Assembly: GCA_963821705.1 (NCBI GenBank)
Contig: CAWGEV010000007.1
Location: 682,001 to 746,000 of the forward strand
Length of the DNA: 64,000 nt
Source: DASUPK01 sp963821705
GTDB lineage: Bacteria > Actinomycetota > Thermoleophilia > Solirubrobacterales > 70-9
Direction: 5' to 3'
In this document: piece by piece, positions 1-8,082 of the stretch
Numbering within the stretch: the first letter of the stretch is position 1
Layout: each line of letters starts with the position of its first letter
Translations under genes and position numbers: made by a program
The notes under the pieces: generated by a model
The model's database searches: none
The model's input: the letters and a program-made list of their open reading frames with translations, nothing else
What the model was told of the DNA's origin: nothing

Positions 1-1712
1 CGCAGGAACGCATCGACCACCTCGGGAGAGAACTGCCTGCCGGACCAGCGCAGCAACTCCTCGCGCGCCTTCTCGGGGCCGATGGCCATCCGGTACACGC
101 GGTCGCTGGTCATCGCTTCATAGGCGTCGCCGACGGCGAGGATCGAGGACTCAATCGGGATCTCATCCGCGCCGACACCCTTGGGGTAACCGGTCCCGTC
201 AGGGCGCTCGTGATGGGCGAGGATCCAGCCCCGGACGTCGTCCAGCTCGCTGCTCGAGAGCATCCGGGCTCCGAGCTCCGGATGGCGCCTCATCTGCTCC
301 ATCTCCTCCGAGCTGAGCGGGCCCGGCTTGCACAGGATGGAGTCGGGGACGCCGATCTTGCCGATGTCGTGGAGGATTCCCGCCAGCCGGACCCGCTCGC
401 AACTGTCCTCATCGAACCCGAGCTCGCGAGCCATCATCTCGCAGAGGCGACCGACCGTCTGGCTGTGCTTGGCGGTCCCGGAGTCGCGCTGATCCAGGGC
501 CTCGGCCAGGCTGAGCACCGTGGCGAGGTGGGCCTGGGTCTCGACGTTGCGACGGCCGGTCACGGCCCCGAGGACGTTGGTGACCTCCGGGCTGTAGATC
601 ACGGCGCGATCGCGTCCGAGCGCCTTCGCAGCGTGGAGCGCACGGTCGGCGGCGGCGGTGAGCGTCGCCAGGTCGTCCCCGTGGTCCGGGAACACGGCGA
701 CACCGGCCGACGCGGTCAGGTTGATGCCCGGGCCGACGGTGGTCGCGCGGATCTTGTCCAGCAGCTCCTCGGCGAACAGGAACGCCTGGTGCTCCTTGGT
801 CTCCGGCAGCACGACGGCGAATTCCTCGCCGCCCGATCGGGAGACGAAGTCCATTCGACGGCTGGTGTCGTCGAGGATCGAGGAGACCCGCCGGAGGGTC
901 CGGTCCCCGGATGAGAGCCCGAGGCTCTCGTTGACCCGCTTGAAGCGGTCGAGATCGAGCACCACGATGCTGACCGGACGGCGCTCGGGCCGCGCACGGT
1001 CGATCTCGCTGTCGAGCACCTCGTGCAGCGCGACGCGGTTCGGCATCCCCGTGAGTGGGTCGGTTCTCGCGGCGTCCGTCAGGCGGCCGAGGAGCCTCTC
1101 AACCCGGCCGCGCAGGTAGGTGAGAAGCGTCGCGGCCGTCACGAGCGTGCCCACGGTGATCACGATGTGGTGGACCACCACGTGCTCGCCGCCGGGCGGG
1201 TCGATCGGGGTGATGGCGATCACCACGGCGTAGTTCAGGAGAGCCCAGAGCACGTTGAGCGCTGCGTCGCGGCGGCTGATCGGGAAGTAGAAGACGTAGA
1301 GCCCCACCCAGACGTAGAAGAGGGCATAGCCGCTCGTCGCGTCGCCACTGAAGTAGACGGCGAACGACGTCATCACGGTGGCGAGGGCCGGTCCCACTCG
1401 CAGCAGCCAGAACGGAATGCGGCCGGCCGTCCGGAACATCCACATCGCCCAGACCAGGGCGGCGGCGTCGACGATGAGAATCCCGGTGACGTTGAAGTAG
1501 GCGGGATGCGGCAGGAGAGCGCCGAGCGCGCTGATCAGCGCGGCGCCGGCGCCCACATATGCCTGGGCGAGGGCGATCGGGCGCGCTGCGGCGGGTCCCG
1601 CCAGCAGCTCCTGCGGCTGGTGAGACCGCAGGCGTCGATCATCGAGCCGATCCGAAGCGCGATCAGCTTCGGGATCCGGCGGTACACCTCCCACTGCGGC
1701 AACGAGCCCCAT
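1..1712 (-). CDS. Membrane-anchored GGDEF/HD-GYP cyclic-di-GMP protein, C-terminus cut by window edge
   Basis: Predicted dual c-di-GMP enzyme: a GGDEF domain (diguanylate cyclase) followed by an HD-GYP domain (c-di-GMP phosphodiesterase). From the ATG at 1712, residues 1-55 are a polar leader, and about 56-200 hold several hydrophobic segments that look like an integral membrane sensor. The GGDEF domain follows with an intact GGEEF signature at residues 294-298. The HD-GYP domain has HD at 448-449 in an HDIGKIG context, then HHERPDGTGYP. At least 570 residues are present and the reading frame is still open at base 1, so only the extreme C-terminus is missing. Both catalytic signatures look intact; which activity dominates cannot be told from sequence. 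The downstream neighbour lies outside the window. Confidence 0.9.
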   Translation of the reverse strand, partial: MGLVAAVGGVPPDPEADRASDRLDDRRLRSHQPQELLAGPAAARPIALAQAYVGAGAALISALGALLPHPAYFNVTGILIVDAAALVWAMWMFRTAGRIPFWLLRVGPALATVMTSFAVYFSGDATSGYALFYVWVGLYVFYFPISRRDAALNVLWALLNYAVVIAITPIDPPGGEHVVVHHIVITVGTLVTAATLLTYLRGRVERLLGRLTDAARTDPLTGMPNRVALHEVLDSEIDRARPERRPVSIVVLDLDRFKRVNESLGLSSGDRTLRRVSSILDDTSRRMDFVSRSGGEEFAVVLPETKEHQAFLFAEELLDKIRATTVGPGINLTASAGVAVFPDHGDDLATLTAAADRALHAAKALGRDRAVIYSPEVTNVLGAVTGRRNVETQAHLATVLSLAEALDQRDSGTAKHSQTVGRLCEMMARELGFDEDSCERVRLAGILHDIGKIGVPDSILCKPGPLSSEEMEQMRRHPELGARMLSSSELDDVRGWILAHHERPDGTGYPKGVGADEIPIESSILAVGDAYEAMTSDRVYRMAIGPEKAREELLRWSGRQFSPEVVDAFL

Positions 1713-1761
1713 CGGTTCCTAAAGAGTTTCGGCGCAGATTGGACACTTTTCGACGGCACTA

Positions 1762-1773
1762 TTCGGTACCGAA
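1762..1773. promoter_or_regulatory. Perfect 12-bp palindrome upstream of the GGDEF/HD-GYP gene
   Basis: TTCGGTACCGAA is a perfect palindrome 50 bp upstream of the ATG at 1712, within the 168-bp spacer before the P450 stop. Position and symmetry suit a dimeric regulator site. No regulator can be assigned and the palindrome could be chance. Confidence 0.25.
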
Positions 1774-1880
1774 CGGACTGGCCCAAGTTTCAGGGAGCCT
1801 CCCCCTGCCCTAAAAAGGGTAGTTGAGCGGGTAAAAACGGGAAAAACCTTGCCGCTGTTGTGACCCGGGAGTTGCGGTTC

Positions 1881-3320
1881 CTACGACTGGGGCGCCATCA
1901 CGCGCGGGGCGCGGCGGCGGAATCGCCTCGTCCCGAGCGAGCTGTCGGGCGAAACGAGGTCCTCGACGACCGCGGCCGCGCCACCCTCCGGGGCGAAGGT
2001 GAACCGCTTGCGCTTGAAACCTTCATTCGAGGCGCCACTCGCTCGCAGACGGGCGCTGGCCAGCACCTGCGTGAGCACTACCTTCATCTCGAGCTCGGCG
2101 AACCGCGCGCCCAGGCAGCGGCGAACGCCTCCGCCGAAGGGAATCCATGCGGCGCCCTCCGGGGTTCCGTCGAGGAACCGCTCGGGATGGAAGCTCTCGG
2201 GATCCGGATAGGTCTCCGGGTCTGTGTGGACCAGGTAGATGGAGACCATCACCGTCGAGCCCGCCGGGATGATGTAGCCGTCGAGCTCGATCGGCTGAGT
2301 CAGATGACGCGCCACCACCGGAACGACCGGCCGGACGCGCAGCGACTCCTTCACCACGGCGTCCAGGTAGGCATCGTCGGCCCCGCCCTCGATCTCCGCC
2401 ACGAGCCGCTGGAGCTGGTCAGGGGAGCGGAGCAATCGCTCCAGTGCCCAGGCCCCGCCACTCGTGGTGGTCTCGTAGCCGGCCATGATCATCGTCAGGA
2501 CCTCGTCACGGATCTCACGGTCCGAGATCGGGGAGTCGTCCTCATGGACCGCCCGGAGCAGAAGCGAGACCGTGTCGTCACGGAACTGGGTCATGGGATC
2601 CGCGCGCCGCTCCGCGATGGTCTCGAACAGGACCTCGTCGATCCTGTCGATCACCTTCATCAGCCGCGCGTACGGTGAGGCGCCGCCGAGCTCACGTCGG
2701 AACCACGGCACGAGCGTGAAGGGAGAATCGCAGCGATCCATCATGTCGGGGATCAGCTCGCGAAGCTCGGCGTGGGAGTCATCCGAGTGCTCCCCGAAGA
2801 CGACGCGCATGATCGCGGCGAAGGAGATCGCCTCCATCTCCTCGTGAAGCTTCAGCTTCTGGCCCTTCTTCCAGCCGGCGAGGCGCTTCTCCGCGATGTC
2901 ACGGACCTGGTCGACGAATTCAGCGCCGTGGGACGCACCGAAACCCGGGAGCATGATCCTTCGCTGGTGCATGTGGGCGTCGCCGTCGAGCAGCAGGATC
3001 GAATTCGATCCGACGACTGGCCTGAAGATCCCGTTGGTGTCCCCGGCCCGGAACACCGCGGGGTCCCCCGAGAGGACCTGCTTGGCCAGCCTGGGTGTGC
3101 CGACCATGACCACGTTCTGCGCGGGGCCGAGGCGAATCGTGAAGATGTCGCCGTAGCGCTCGCGGCACCGCTCCATGAACTCGATCGGGCGGAACATCCA
3201 TTGGGACGTCTGCCGCCAGCCACGCGAACGCGGTCCCGGCGGAAGCCCTGGCCCGGGCGCTCTCCCAGTCGTCGAACCCTCGCTTCCCATGCGGGGAGCA
3301 CCAGCGTTTGGGGATTCCAA
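1881..3320 (-). CDS. Cytochrome P450
   Basis: Haem-thiolate monooxygenase of 479 aa. The oxygen-activating I-helix motif AGYETTT is at residues 280-286, the K-helix ExxR (ESLR) at 325-328, and the haem-binding loop FGGGVRRCLG at 395-404 with Cys402 as the thiolate ligand. There is no redox-partner fusion, so it must take electrons from separate ferredoxin and reductase; none is adjacent. The N-terminus is proline- and glycine-rich and has no clear membrane anchor; Met11 is an alternative start. The gene is divergent from an acyl-CoA dehydrogenase across 200 bp. The substrate is unknown; the lipid-catabolic surroundings make a fatty-acid or sterol-like substrate plausible, by inference only. 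Confidence 0.93.
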   Translation of the reverse strand: MESPNAGAPRMGSEGSTTGRAPGPGLPPGPRSRGWRQTSQWMFRPIEFMERCRERYGDIFTIRLGPAQNVVMVGTPRLAKQVLSGDPAVFRAGDTNGIFRPVVGSNSILLLDGDAHMHQRRIMLPGFGASHGAEFVDQVRDIAEKRLAGWKKGQKLKLHEEMEAISFAAIMRVVFGEHSDDSHAELRELIPDMMDRCDSPFTLVPWFRRELGGASPYARLMKVIDRIDEVLFETIAERRADPMTQFRDDTVSLLLRAVHEDDSPISDREIRDEVLTMIMAGYETTTSGGAWALERLLRSPDQLQRLVAEIEGGADDAYLDAVVKESLRVRPVVPVVARHLTQPIELDGYIIPAGSTVMVSIYLVHTDPETYPDPESFHPERFLDGTPEGAAWIPFGGGVRRCLGARFAELEMKVVLTQVLASARLRASGASNEGFKRKRFTFAPEGGAAAVVEDLVSPDSSLGTRRFRRRAPRVMAPQS

Positions 3321-3442
3321 GCCCGTCTCCCTCTTCGTACGAACGGCCAGCGACTCTAAGCAGGATCGGGTACTGAATCATCAGCATTTTTTCGGTAGTT
3401 CATAACGTGGAAATCTGCAGGTCCAAGCCCTTGCAGTAGGAA

Positions 3443-3456
3443 GTAGGAAGTCCTAC
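3443..3456. promoter_or_regulatory. Candidate operator between P450 and acyl-CoA dehydrogenase
   Basis: GTAGGA-AG-TCCTAC is a perfect inverted repeat (6-bp arms, 2-bp centre) in the 200-bp divergent spacer. It lies 65 bp upstream of the TTG start at 3521. Such a site could bind a TetR- or GntR-type dimer controlling both genes. It does not resemble the TetR sites near 6940 and 8000. Confidence 0.35.
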
Positions 3457-3520
3457 ACTCCACTTCCCGGAGGCGGTCGGACAACCCGCCCCGACCCTTT
3501 GACCAAAAGCAGAAAGAGCC

Positions 3521-4729
3521 TTGGCCACCTCGACCTCCAGCGTCATCAAGCCCGACCACGCCGCCAGCCGCCGGCACTTCATCTTCACCGACGAGCACGA
3601 GGAGCTGCGCGAGTCGATGAAGTCGTGGGTGCTGAAGGAGCTCACCCCCCACCGCTTCGAGTGGGAGGAGAAGCTGTGGCCGGACTCGGTCCTCCAGCGC
3701 GCCGGAGAGCTCGGCTACATCGGCCTTTGCTACCCGGAGGAGTACGGCGGCCAGGGCGGCGACTACTTCTACTCGCTGGTCCGCGCCGACGCGATGAGCT
3801 ACTCCGGCTGCGGCGGCCTCAACATGGGGATGGCGGTCCACACCGACATGGCGACGCCGCCGATCCACCTGCTCGGCACCGAGGACCAGAAGCAGCGCTA
3901 CCTCGTCCCCTCGATCAAGGGCGAGCTGATCAGCTCGCTCGGGATCACCGAGCCGGGGGCGGGCTCCGACGTCGCCGGCATCCGCACCACCGCGAAGCGC
4001 GACGGCGACGAGTACGTGATCAACGGCTCCAAGACGTTCATCACCAACGGGCTCCGCGCCAACTACATCGTCCTGGTCGCCAAGACCGACCCCGACGCGG
4101 GCCACGACGGGATCACCCTGTTCATCGTCGACATCCGCGACAAGGACGGCAAGGAAGTCGAGGGCTTCTCGGTCTCCCGCAAGCTGGAGAAGATGGGCAT
4201 GCACGCCTCGGACACCGGCGAGCTCTCCTTTCAGGACGTCCGCGTCCCCGCCGAGAACTTGCTGGGCCAGGAGGGGAAGGGCTTCTACCACATCAGCTGG
4301 GAGCTCCAGGGCGAGCGGCTGGTCGCGGCCATCGGCTGCGTCTCCGGTGCCGAGCGGGTCTTCGACCGCACGCTCGAGTACGCCAAGGAGCGCGAGGCCT
4401 TCGGCCGGCCGATCGGCCGCTTTCAGGCGATCCGCCACAAGTTCGCCGAGATGTCGGTGAAGATCGAGGCCGCGAAGCAGATGGTCTACGCGACGGCCTG
4501 GCGCTTCGCCAACGGCGAGTACCCGGTCCGGGAGATCACGCAGGCGAAGCTCTACGCCTCCCGGGTGATCGAGGAGGTCGCCGACGACTGCATCCAGATC
4601 CACGGCGGCTACGGCTACATGAAGGAGTACGAGGTCGAGCGCGCCTACCGCGACTCGCGACTCAACCGGATCGGCGCCGGCACCGACGAGGTCATGCTCG
4701 AGGTGATCGGGCGCAGCTACGGCCTGTAG
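3521..4729 (+). CDS. Acyl-CoA dehydrogenase family protein (copy 1)
   Basis: FAD-dependent enzyme of 402 aa that would introduce an alpha,beta double bond into an acyl-CoA. The family hallmarks GITEPGAGSD, the R-Q/E-AFGRPIGRFQ segment and the C-terminal IQIHGGYGY are all present. The C-terminus carries GAGT rather than the EGT found in medium- and short-chain enzymes. A glutamate in GERLV (residue 265) occupies the position of the catalytic Glu of isovaleryl-CoA dehydrogenase, which suggests that subclass by analogy. The start is TTG at 3521 behind an AGAAAGAG ribosome-binding site. It is a close paralogue of the gene at 5737-6915 on the same strand. Confidence 0.92.
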   Translation: MATSTSSVIKPDHAASRRHFIFTDEHEELRESMKSWVLKELTPHRFEWEEKLWPDSVLQRAGELGYIGLCYPEEYGGQGGDYFYSLVRADAMSYSGCGGLNMGMAVHTDMATPPIHLLGTEDQKQRYLVPSIKGELISSLGITEPGAGSDVAGIRTTAKRDGDEYVINGSKTFITNGLRANYIVLVAKTDPDAGHDGITLFIVDIRDKDGKEVEGFSVSRKLEKMGMHASDTGELSFQDVRVPAENLLGQEGKGFYHISWELQGERLVAAIGCVSGAERVFDRTLEYAKEREAFGRPIGRFQAIRHKFAEMSVKIEAAKQMVYATAWRFANGEYPVREITQAKLYASRVIEEVADDCIQIHGGYGYMKEYEVERAYRDSRLNRIGAGTDEVMLEVIGRSYGL

Positions 4730-4852
4730 CCGCGCCCCGGGGCCCGGCCTACGCGGTCGTCCTCCTCGATCTCGGGCGGCACAGGTCGCCGCATTCACCC
4801 TGACGACGAACGGCGGCCGCCCAGATCGACGACTCGGCGGTATAACGGGAAT

Positions 4853-5261
4853 GTGAGCGAGGAAGACGTCGCGCTGTCCCGTCGCGCGATCGACCTGTGG
4901 ATTGCCGGTGACCGCGATGCCGCCTGGTCACTGTGGTCGGAGGACTGCGTCGGCTATCCGCCGCGCGACTGGCCCGAGCCGGGGCCGTTCTACGGACGTG
5001 ACGCCCTGCGGGAAACGGTTCAACAGCTGGAACGTCGCCTTCGGCGAGGACTGGACCAGCCACATGACGGTCGAGGAGATGACCGACTTGGGTGACGGCA
5101 GGGTGTTGCTGCAGATGGGCTTCGCCTCCAGCGGCGTGGAGAGCGGCCTGCCGGTCGATCAGAAGTTGGCATCGATCTTCACCGCGCGCGACGGAAAGCT
5201 GGTCCGGGCCGACTACTTCATGAACCACGAGGAGGCGCGAAGGGCGGCAGGCCTGGAATGA
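4853..5261 (+). pseudogene. SnoaL/NTF2-fold protein disrupted by a frameshift
   Basis: The GTG at 4853 opens a frame encoding a typical SnoaL-like N-terminus that runs to GRDALRETV near 5020. It then loses family character and stops at 5095. The matching C-terminal half, from FNSWNVAFGEDW to the TGA at 5259-5261, lies in another forward frame beginning around 5020. Joined, the halves give one polypeptide of about 135 aa. One base too many, or two too few, near 5015-5030 would explain it. The C-terminal frame keeps an ATGA overlap with the next gene, so the locus was recently intact. A sequencing error is equally possible. Confidence 0.75.
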
Positions 5262-5740
5262 GCCACCTGGACCACGTCCGCTCCTACTACGAGGCGCTCA
5301 ACACCGGCGATGCCGATCTGGTCGCCTCGCACTTCACCGACGACGCGGTCCACTACTACACGCGGCTGGGCCCCCACGAGGGCGCCGAGCGGATCGGGCA
5401 GAACTCCGAGATGGGCGTGAAGGTGATCGACGGTCAGTGGTACCTGGAGCACGGCATCGAGCAGGGTGACGAGGCCGTGATCGAGTGGACGATGACCTGG
5501 CGAGATCCGAAGTCGGGTGAGAAGCGTCTTGATCGCGGGACCGAGTGGTTCCAATTCCGCGACGGCAAGATCGCGGAGATCCGGGCCTATCACCACGGCA
5601 ACAAGAAGAATCCCCAAGGCGACCTGCTCGGCTTCGACCACGCCGGCCGGGGCCACACGATGCTCGAGGACTGGCGCCCACCATCCGACGCCGCCAAACG
5701 GAGGGCCGCCGAGGGCGAGACCGAGGAGGCCACCCCGTGA
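5258..5740 (+). CDS. SnoaL-like / nuclear transport factor 2 family protein
   Basis: A 160-aa alpha+beta cone-barrel protein of the SnoaL/NTF2 superfamily. The N-terminal helix contains YYEALNTGDAD and the C-terminal strands FQFRDGKIAEIRAYHH. Members act as ketosteroid-isomerase-like, epoxide-hydrolase-like or ligand-binding proteins. No catalytic set can be assigned here, so the substrate is unknown. The ATG overlaps the stop of the preceding frameshifted SnoaL gene (ATGA), and its own stop overlaps the GTG of the following acyl-CoA dehydrogenase (GTGA), so the three look co-translated. The last 25 residues are a charged tail. Confidence 0.85.
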   Translation: MSHLDHVRSYYEALNTGDADLVASHFTDDAVHYYTRLGPHEGAERIGQNSEMGVKVIDGQWYLEHGIEQGDEAVIEWTMTWRDPKSGEKRLDRGTEWFQFRDGKIAEIRAYHHGNKKNPQGDLLGFDHAGRGHTMLEDWRPPSDAAKRRAAEGETEEATP

Positions 5741-6915
5741 CCGTCATCAAGGACGAGGGCGGGCGGGCGCCGCTGCCCCCGTTCGGCGACGAGCACGAGG
5801 AGCTGCGCGAGTCGGTTCGCCGCTTCGTCACGAAGGAGATCGCTCCGCACGTCGACGAGTGGGAGGAGGCACGCGAGTTCCCTCGCGAGCTGTATGCCCG
5901 CTGCGGCGAGCTCGGCTTCCTCGGCCTCAAGTACGAGACCGAGTACGGCGGCCAGGGCGGCGACTACGTCCACGACGCGGTCTGGGTCGAGGAGCTGTCG
6001 CATTCCGGCGGCAGCGGCGGCGTCGCCGCCGGCCTCGGCGCCCACACCGAGATCGCGATGCCGCCGATCTGGAAGTTCGGCACCGAGGAGCAGAAGCAGC
6101 GCTGGCTCGTTCCCGGGATCAAGGGCGAGGTCATCGGCGCCCTCGGGATCACCGAGCCGGGCGCCGGCTCCGATGTGGCGGGCCTCCGGACGACCGCGAA
6201 GAAGGTCGACGGCGGCTACGTCGTCAACGGATCGAAGACCTTCATCACCAACGGCGTCCGGGCGGACTTCCTGGTCTGCGCCTGCAAGACCACCGAGGAG
6301 GGCGGTCATCACGGCATCTCCTTCCTGGTGCTCGAGCGCGACATGCCCGGCTACGAGGTGGTCTCGAAGCTGGAAAAGATGGGCTGGCACGCCTCCGACA
6401 CGGGGGAGCTCTCCTTCACCGACGTCGAGGTCCCGGAGGAGAACCTGCTCGGCGCGGAGAACGGCGGCTTCTACCTGATCATGGCCAACTTCCAATGGGA
6501 GCGCCTGACGATGGCTCTGGGAGCGGTCGGCGGAATGCAGAAGGTCTTCGAGCAGACGCTGGAGTACGCCAAGGAACGCCAGGCGTTCGGGCGGCCGATC
6601 GGCCGCTTCCAGGCGATCCGCCACAAGTTCGCCGAGATGTCGGTGAAGATCGAGGTCGCCCGGGCGATGACCTACAACTGCCTGCGCCGGTTCGCCGCGG
6701 GCGAGGACGCGCTCCGCGAGGTGACCCAGGCCAAGCTCTTCACGCAGCGGGCGATGTGCGACGTCGCGGACGAGGCGATCCAGATCCACGGCGGCTACGG
6801 CTACATGCGCGAGTACGGCGTCGAGCGGGCCTACCGCGACGCGCGCCTCGGCCCGATCGGCGGCGGCACCGACGAGGTGATGAAGGAGATCCTCGGCAAG
6901 CAGCTCGGGCTGTAG
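5737..6915 (+). CDS. Acyl-CoA dehydrogenase family protein (copy 2)
   Basis: FAD-dependent acyl-CoA dehydrogenase of 392 aa, closely related to the gene at 3521-4729: the FGRPIGRFQAIRHKFAEMSV block is identical in both. It has GITEPGAGSD, IQIHGGYGY and a GGGT C-terminal motif; Glu255 in the WERLT motif is the probable catalytic base by analogy with isovaleryl-CoA dehydrogenase. The GTG at 5737 is chosen because it overlaps the upstream stop as GTGA; upstream in-frame sequence is out-of-frame SnoaL coding. Paralogue plus intervening SnoaL genes suggest one acyl-CoA pathway or a local duplication. A TetR gene follows after 50 bp. Confidence 0.92.
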   Translation: MTVIKDEGGRAPLPPFGDEHEELRESVRRFVTKEIAPHVDEWEEAREFPRELYARCGELGFLGLKYETEYGGQGGDYVHDAVWVEELSHSGGSGGVAAGLGAHTEIAMPPIWKFGTEEQKQRWLVPGIKGEVIGALGITEPGAGSDVAGLRTTAKKVDGGYVVNGSKTFITNGVRADFLVCACKTTEEGGHHGISFLVLERDMPGYEVVSKLEKMGWHASDTGELSFTDVEVPEENLLGAENGGFYLIMANFQWERLTMALGAVGGMQKVFEQTLEYAKERQAFGRPIGRFQAIRHKFAEMSVKIEVARAMTYNCLRRFAAGEDALREVTQAKLFTQRAMCDVADEAIQIHGGYGYMREYGVERAYRDARLGPIGGGTDEVMKEILGKQLGL

Positions 6916-6939
6916 CTCGGCCGCCACGTCCCGGGAATA

Positions 6940-6957
6940 ACGACCGTTCGTGCTAAC
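6940..6957. promoter_or_regulatory. TetR-type operator, copy 1
   Basis: ACGACCGTTCGTGCTAAC lies 9 bp upstream of the TetR start. The ACGA-n4-TCGT core matches the sites at 8000-8017 and 8035-8048. Its position suggests autorepression of the TetR gene. Confidence 0.65.
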
Positions 6958-6965
6958 TTAGTTGC

Positions 6966-7607
6966 ATGGCCGAGAAGTCCGGTACTGCGGAGCGCCAGCG
7001 CGCTCCCCGCAAGCAGCGCAGCGACGGCGAGCGCAGCCGCTCGGCGATCCTCGGCGAGGCGGCCCGTCTGGCAACCGTCGAGGGCATCGGCGGGCTCTCG
7101 CTGAGCCGCCTGGCCGATGCCGTCGGGATGAGCAAGAGCGGTCTCTTCGCGCACTTCGGCTCCAAGGAGGACCTGCAGCTGGCGGCCATCGAGACGGCCA
7201 ACGGGATCTTCGAGGAGCAGGTGCTAGAGCCGGGCTCCGAGCCGGACGGCGGCCTCGAGCGGCTGCGGGCCCTGCTCGACGCGTACCTCGACTACGTCGC
7301 GTCCGGCACGTTCCCAGGCGGCTGCTTCTTCGCCTCCGTCACGGTCGAGGTGAGCCAGCAACCCGGTCCCGTTCGTAACCGGCTCGTCGAGTTCATGGGC
7401 GACTGGCTGGGGCGACTCGAAGCCGCCATCAAGGATGCCCAGAAGGAGGGCACGATCGACAAGGGCGAGAATGCTGCGCAGCTGGCCTTCGAGCTCGAGT
7501 CCTTCCTGCTGCTGGCGAACACCCAGTTCGCGGTGGCCCAGGACTCGGAGCCGATCAAGCGAGGCCGGAAGGCGATCGAGCGCCGGCTCGAGGCGGTCGC
7601 GACCTAG
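6966..7607 (+). CDS. TetR/AcrR family transcriptional regulator
   Basis: A 213-aa one-component repressor-type protein. A basic N-terminal extension (residues 1-25) precedes the HTH, which reads through GGLSLSRLADAVGMSKSGLFAHF at about residues 46-68, the classic TetR layout. The C-terminal helical ligand-binding domain is of the type seen in TetR regulators of lipid and xenobiotic genes. The same palindromic core occurs just upstream of this gene and twice in the divergent spacer of the DUF4242 and MFS genes 0.4 kb downstream. The simplest model is that this protein controls itself and both of those genes. The inducer is unknown. Confidence 0.92.
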   Translation: MAEKSGTAERQRAPRKQRSDGERSRSAILGEAARLATVEGIGGLSLSRLADAVGMSKSGLFAHFGSKEDLQLAAIETANGIFEEQVLEPGSEPDGGLERLRALLDAYLDYVASGTFPGGCFFASVTVEVSQQPGPVRNRLVEFMGDWLGRLEAAIKDAQKEGTIDKGENAAQLAFELESFLLLANTQFAVAQDSEPIKRGRKAIERRLEAVAT

Positions 7608-7618
7608 GACCTTCGGAC

Positions 7619-7645
7619 GGCGGGCGGGAATCTCAACCGCCCGCC
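7619..7645. terminator. GC-rich hairpin between convergent genes
   Basis: Perfect 9-bp stem (GGCGGGCGG / CCGCCCGCC) with a 9-nt loop, located exactly between the stop of the TetR gene and the stop of the DUF4242 gene on the other strand. There is no T-tract on either side. It is symmetrical and so could act as a bidirectional stop. Confidence 0.5.
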
Positions 7646-7655
7646 GCCCTTCAGG

Positions 7656-7982
7656 TCACGCTGCGACCGGCTCCTTCACGGGATCGGGCCGGATCACCAC
7701 GGTGTCGGCCACCGCCCAGATCTCGTCGGCGGGCATGCCGACGCGCTGCGCGTGCTTGCGGATCGCCTCGGGGCTGATCGCCTGGTAGATGCAGACGCTT
7801 CCGAGCGTCCCGTCCTCCTCGGCGATCACGTAGCTGCGGATCCAGCGCACGTCGGTCGGGAACTCCTCGTCGGCGACCTGCTTGGAGCGGGCCGCGACCT
7901 GCTCGACCTCCTCGGGCCCCGACCAGGCGTTCAGCCGCCGGATCGCGTAGGTCTTCATCTCGGGTGGACTGGTCATCATCAT
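7656..7982 (-). CDS. DUF4242 domain protein (SCO4226/nickel-binding-like family)
   Basis: A 108-aa single-domain protein resembling the DUF4242 family, a ferredoxin-like alpha/beta fold that includes the nickel-binding Streptomyces protein SCO4226. Recognisable segments are WIRSYVIAEEDGT and CIYQAISPEAIRKHA. The start at 7982 is the first of three consecutive ATG codons and follows a GGAAGGA ribosome-binding site. A TetR-type operator lies 18-35 bp upstream and a related one just beyond it in front of the MFS gene, so this gene and the pump are probably co-controlled. Metal binding and role are not shown by the sequence. Confidence 0.75.
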   Translation of the reverse strand: MMMTSPPEMKTYAIRRLNAWSGPEEVEQVAARSKQVADEEFPTDVRWIRSYVIAEEDGTLGSVCIYQAISPEAIRKHAQRVGMPADEIWAVADTVVIRPDPVKEPVAA

Positions 7983-7999
7983 GGGTCCTTCCTTCTGTA

Positions 8000-8017
8000 G
8001 TTAGCACGATCGGTCGT
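8000..8017. promoter_or_regulatory. TetR-type operator, copy 2
   Basis: GTTAGCACGATCGGTCGT is the reverse complement of copy 1 with one change. With the next base it forms a perfect GCACGA-n4-TCGTGC palindrome. It sits 18 bp upstream of the DUF4242 start, in the divergent spacer with the MFS gene. Confidence 0.65.
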
Positions 8018-8034
8018 GCGCACTATACAGAAGA

Positions 8035-8048
8035 ACGACCGATCGTGC
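8035..8048. promoter_or_regulatory. TetR-type operator, copy 3
   Basis: ACGACCGATCGTGC shares the ACGA-n4-TCGT core. It lies 18 bp from copy 2 and 35 bp upstream of the GTG proposed for the MFS gene. Paired sites this close suggest cooperative or dual-promoter control. Confidence 0.6.
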
Positions 8049-8082
8049 TTCTACATGGGGTCGAACGTCGCGCTGTGTCCGC

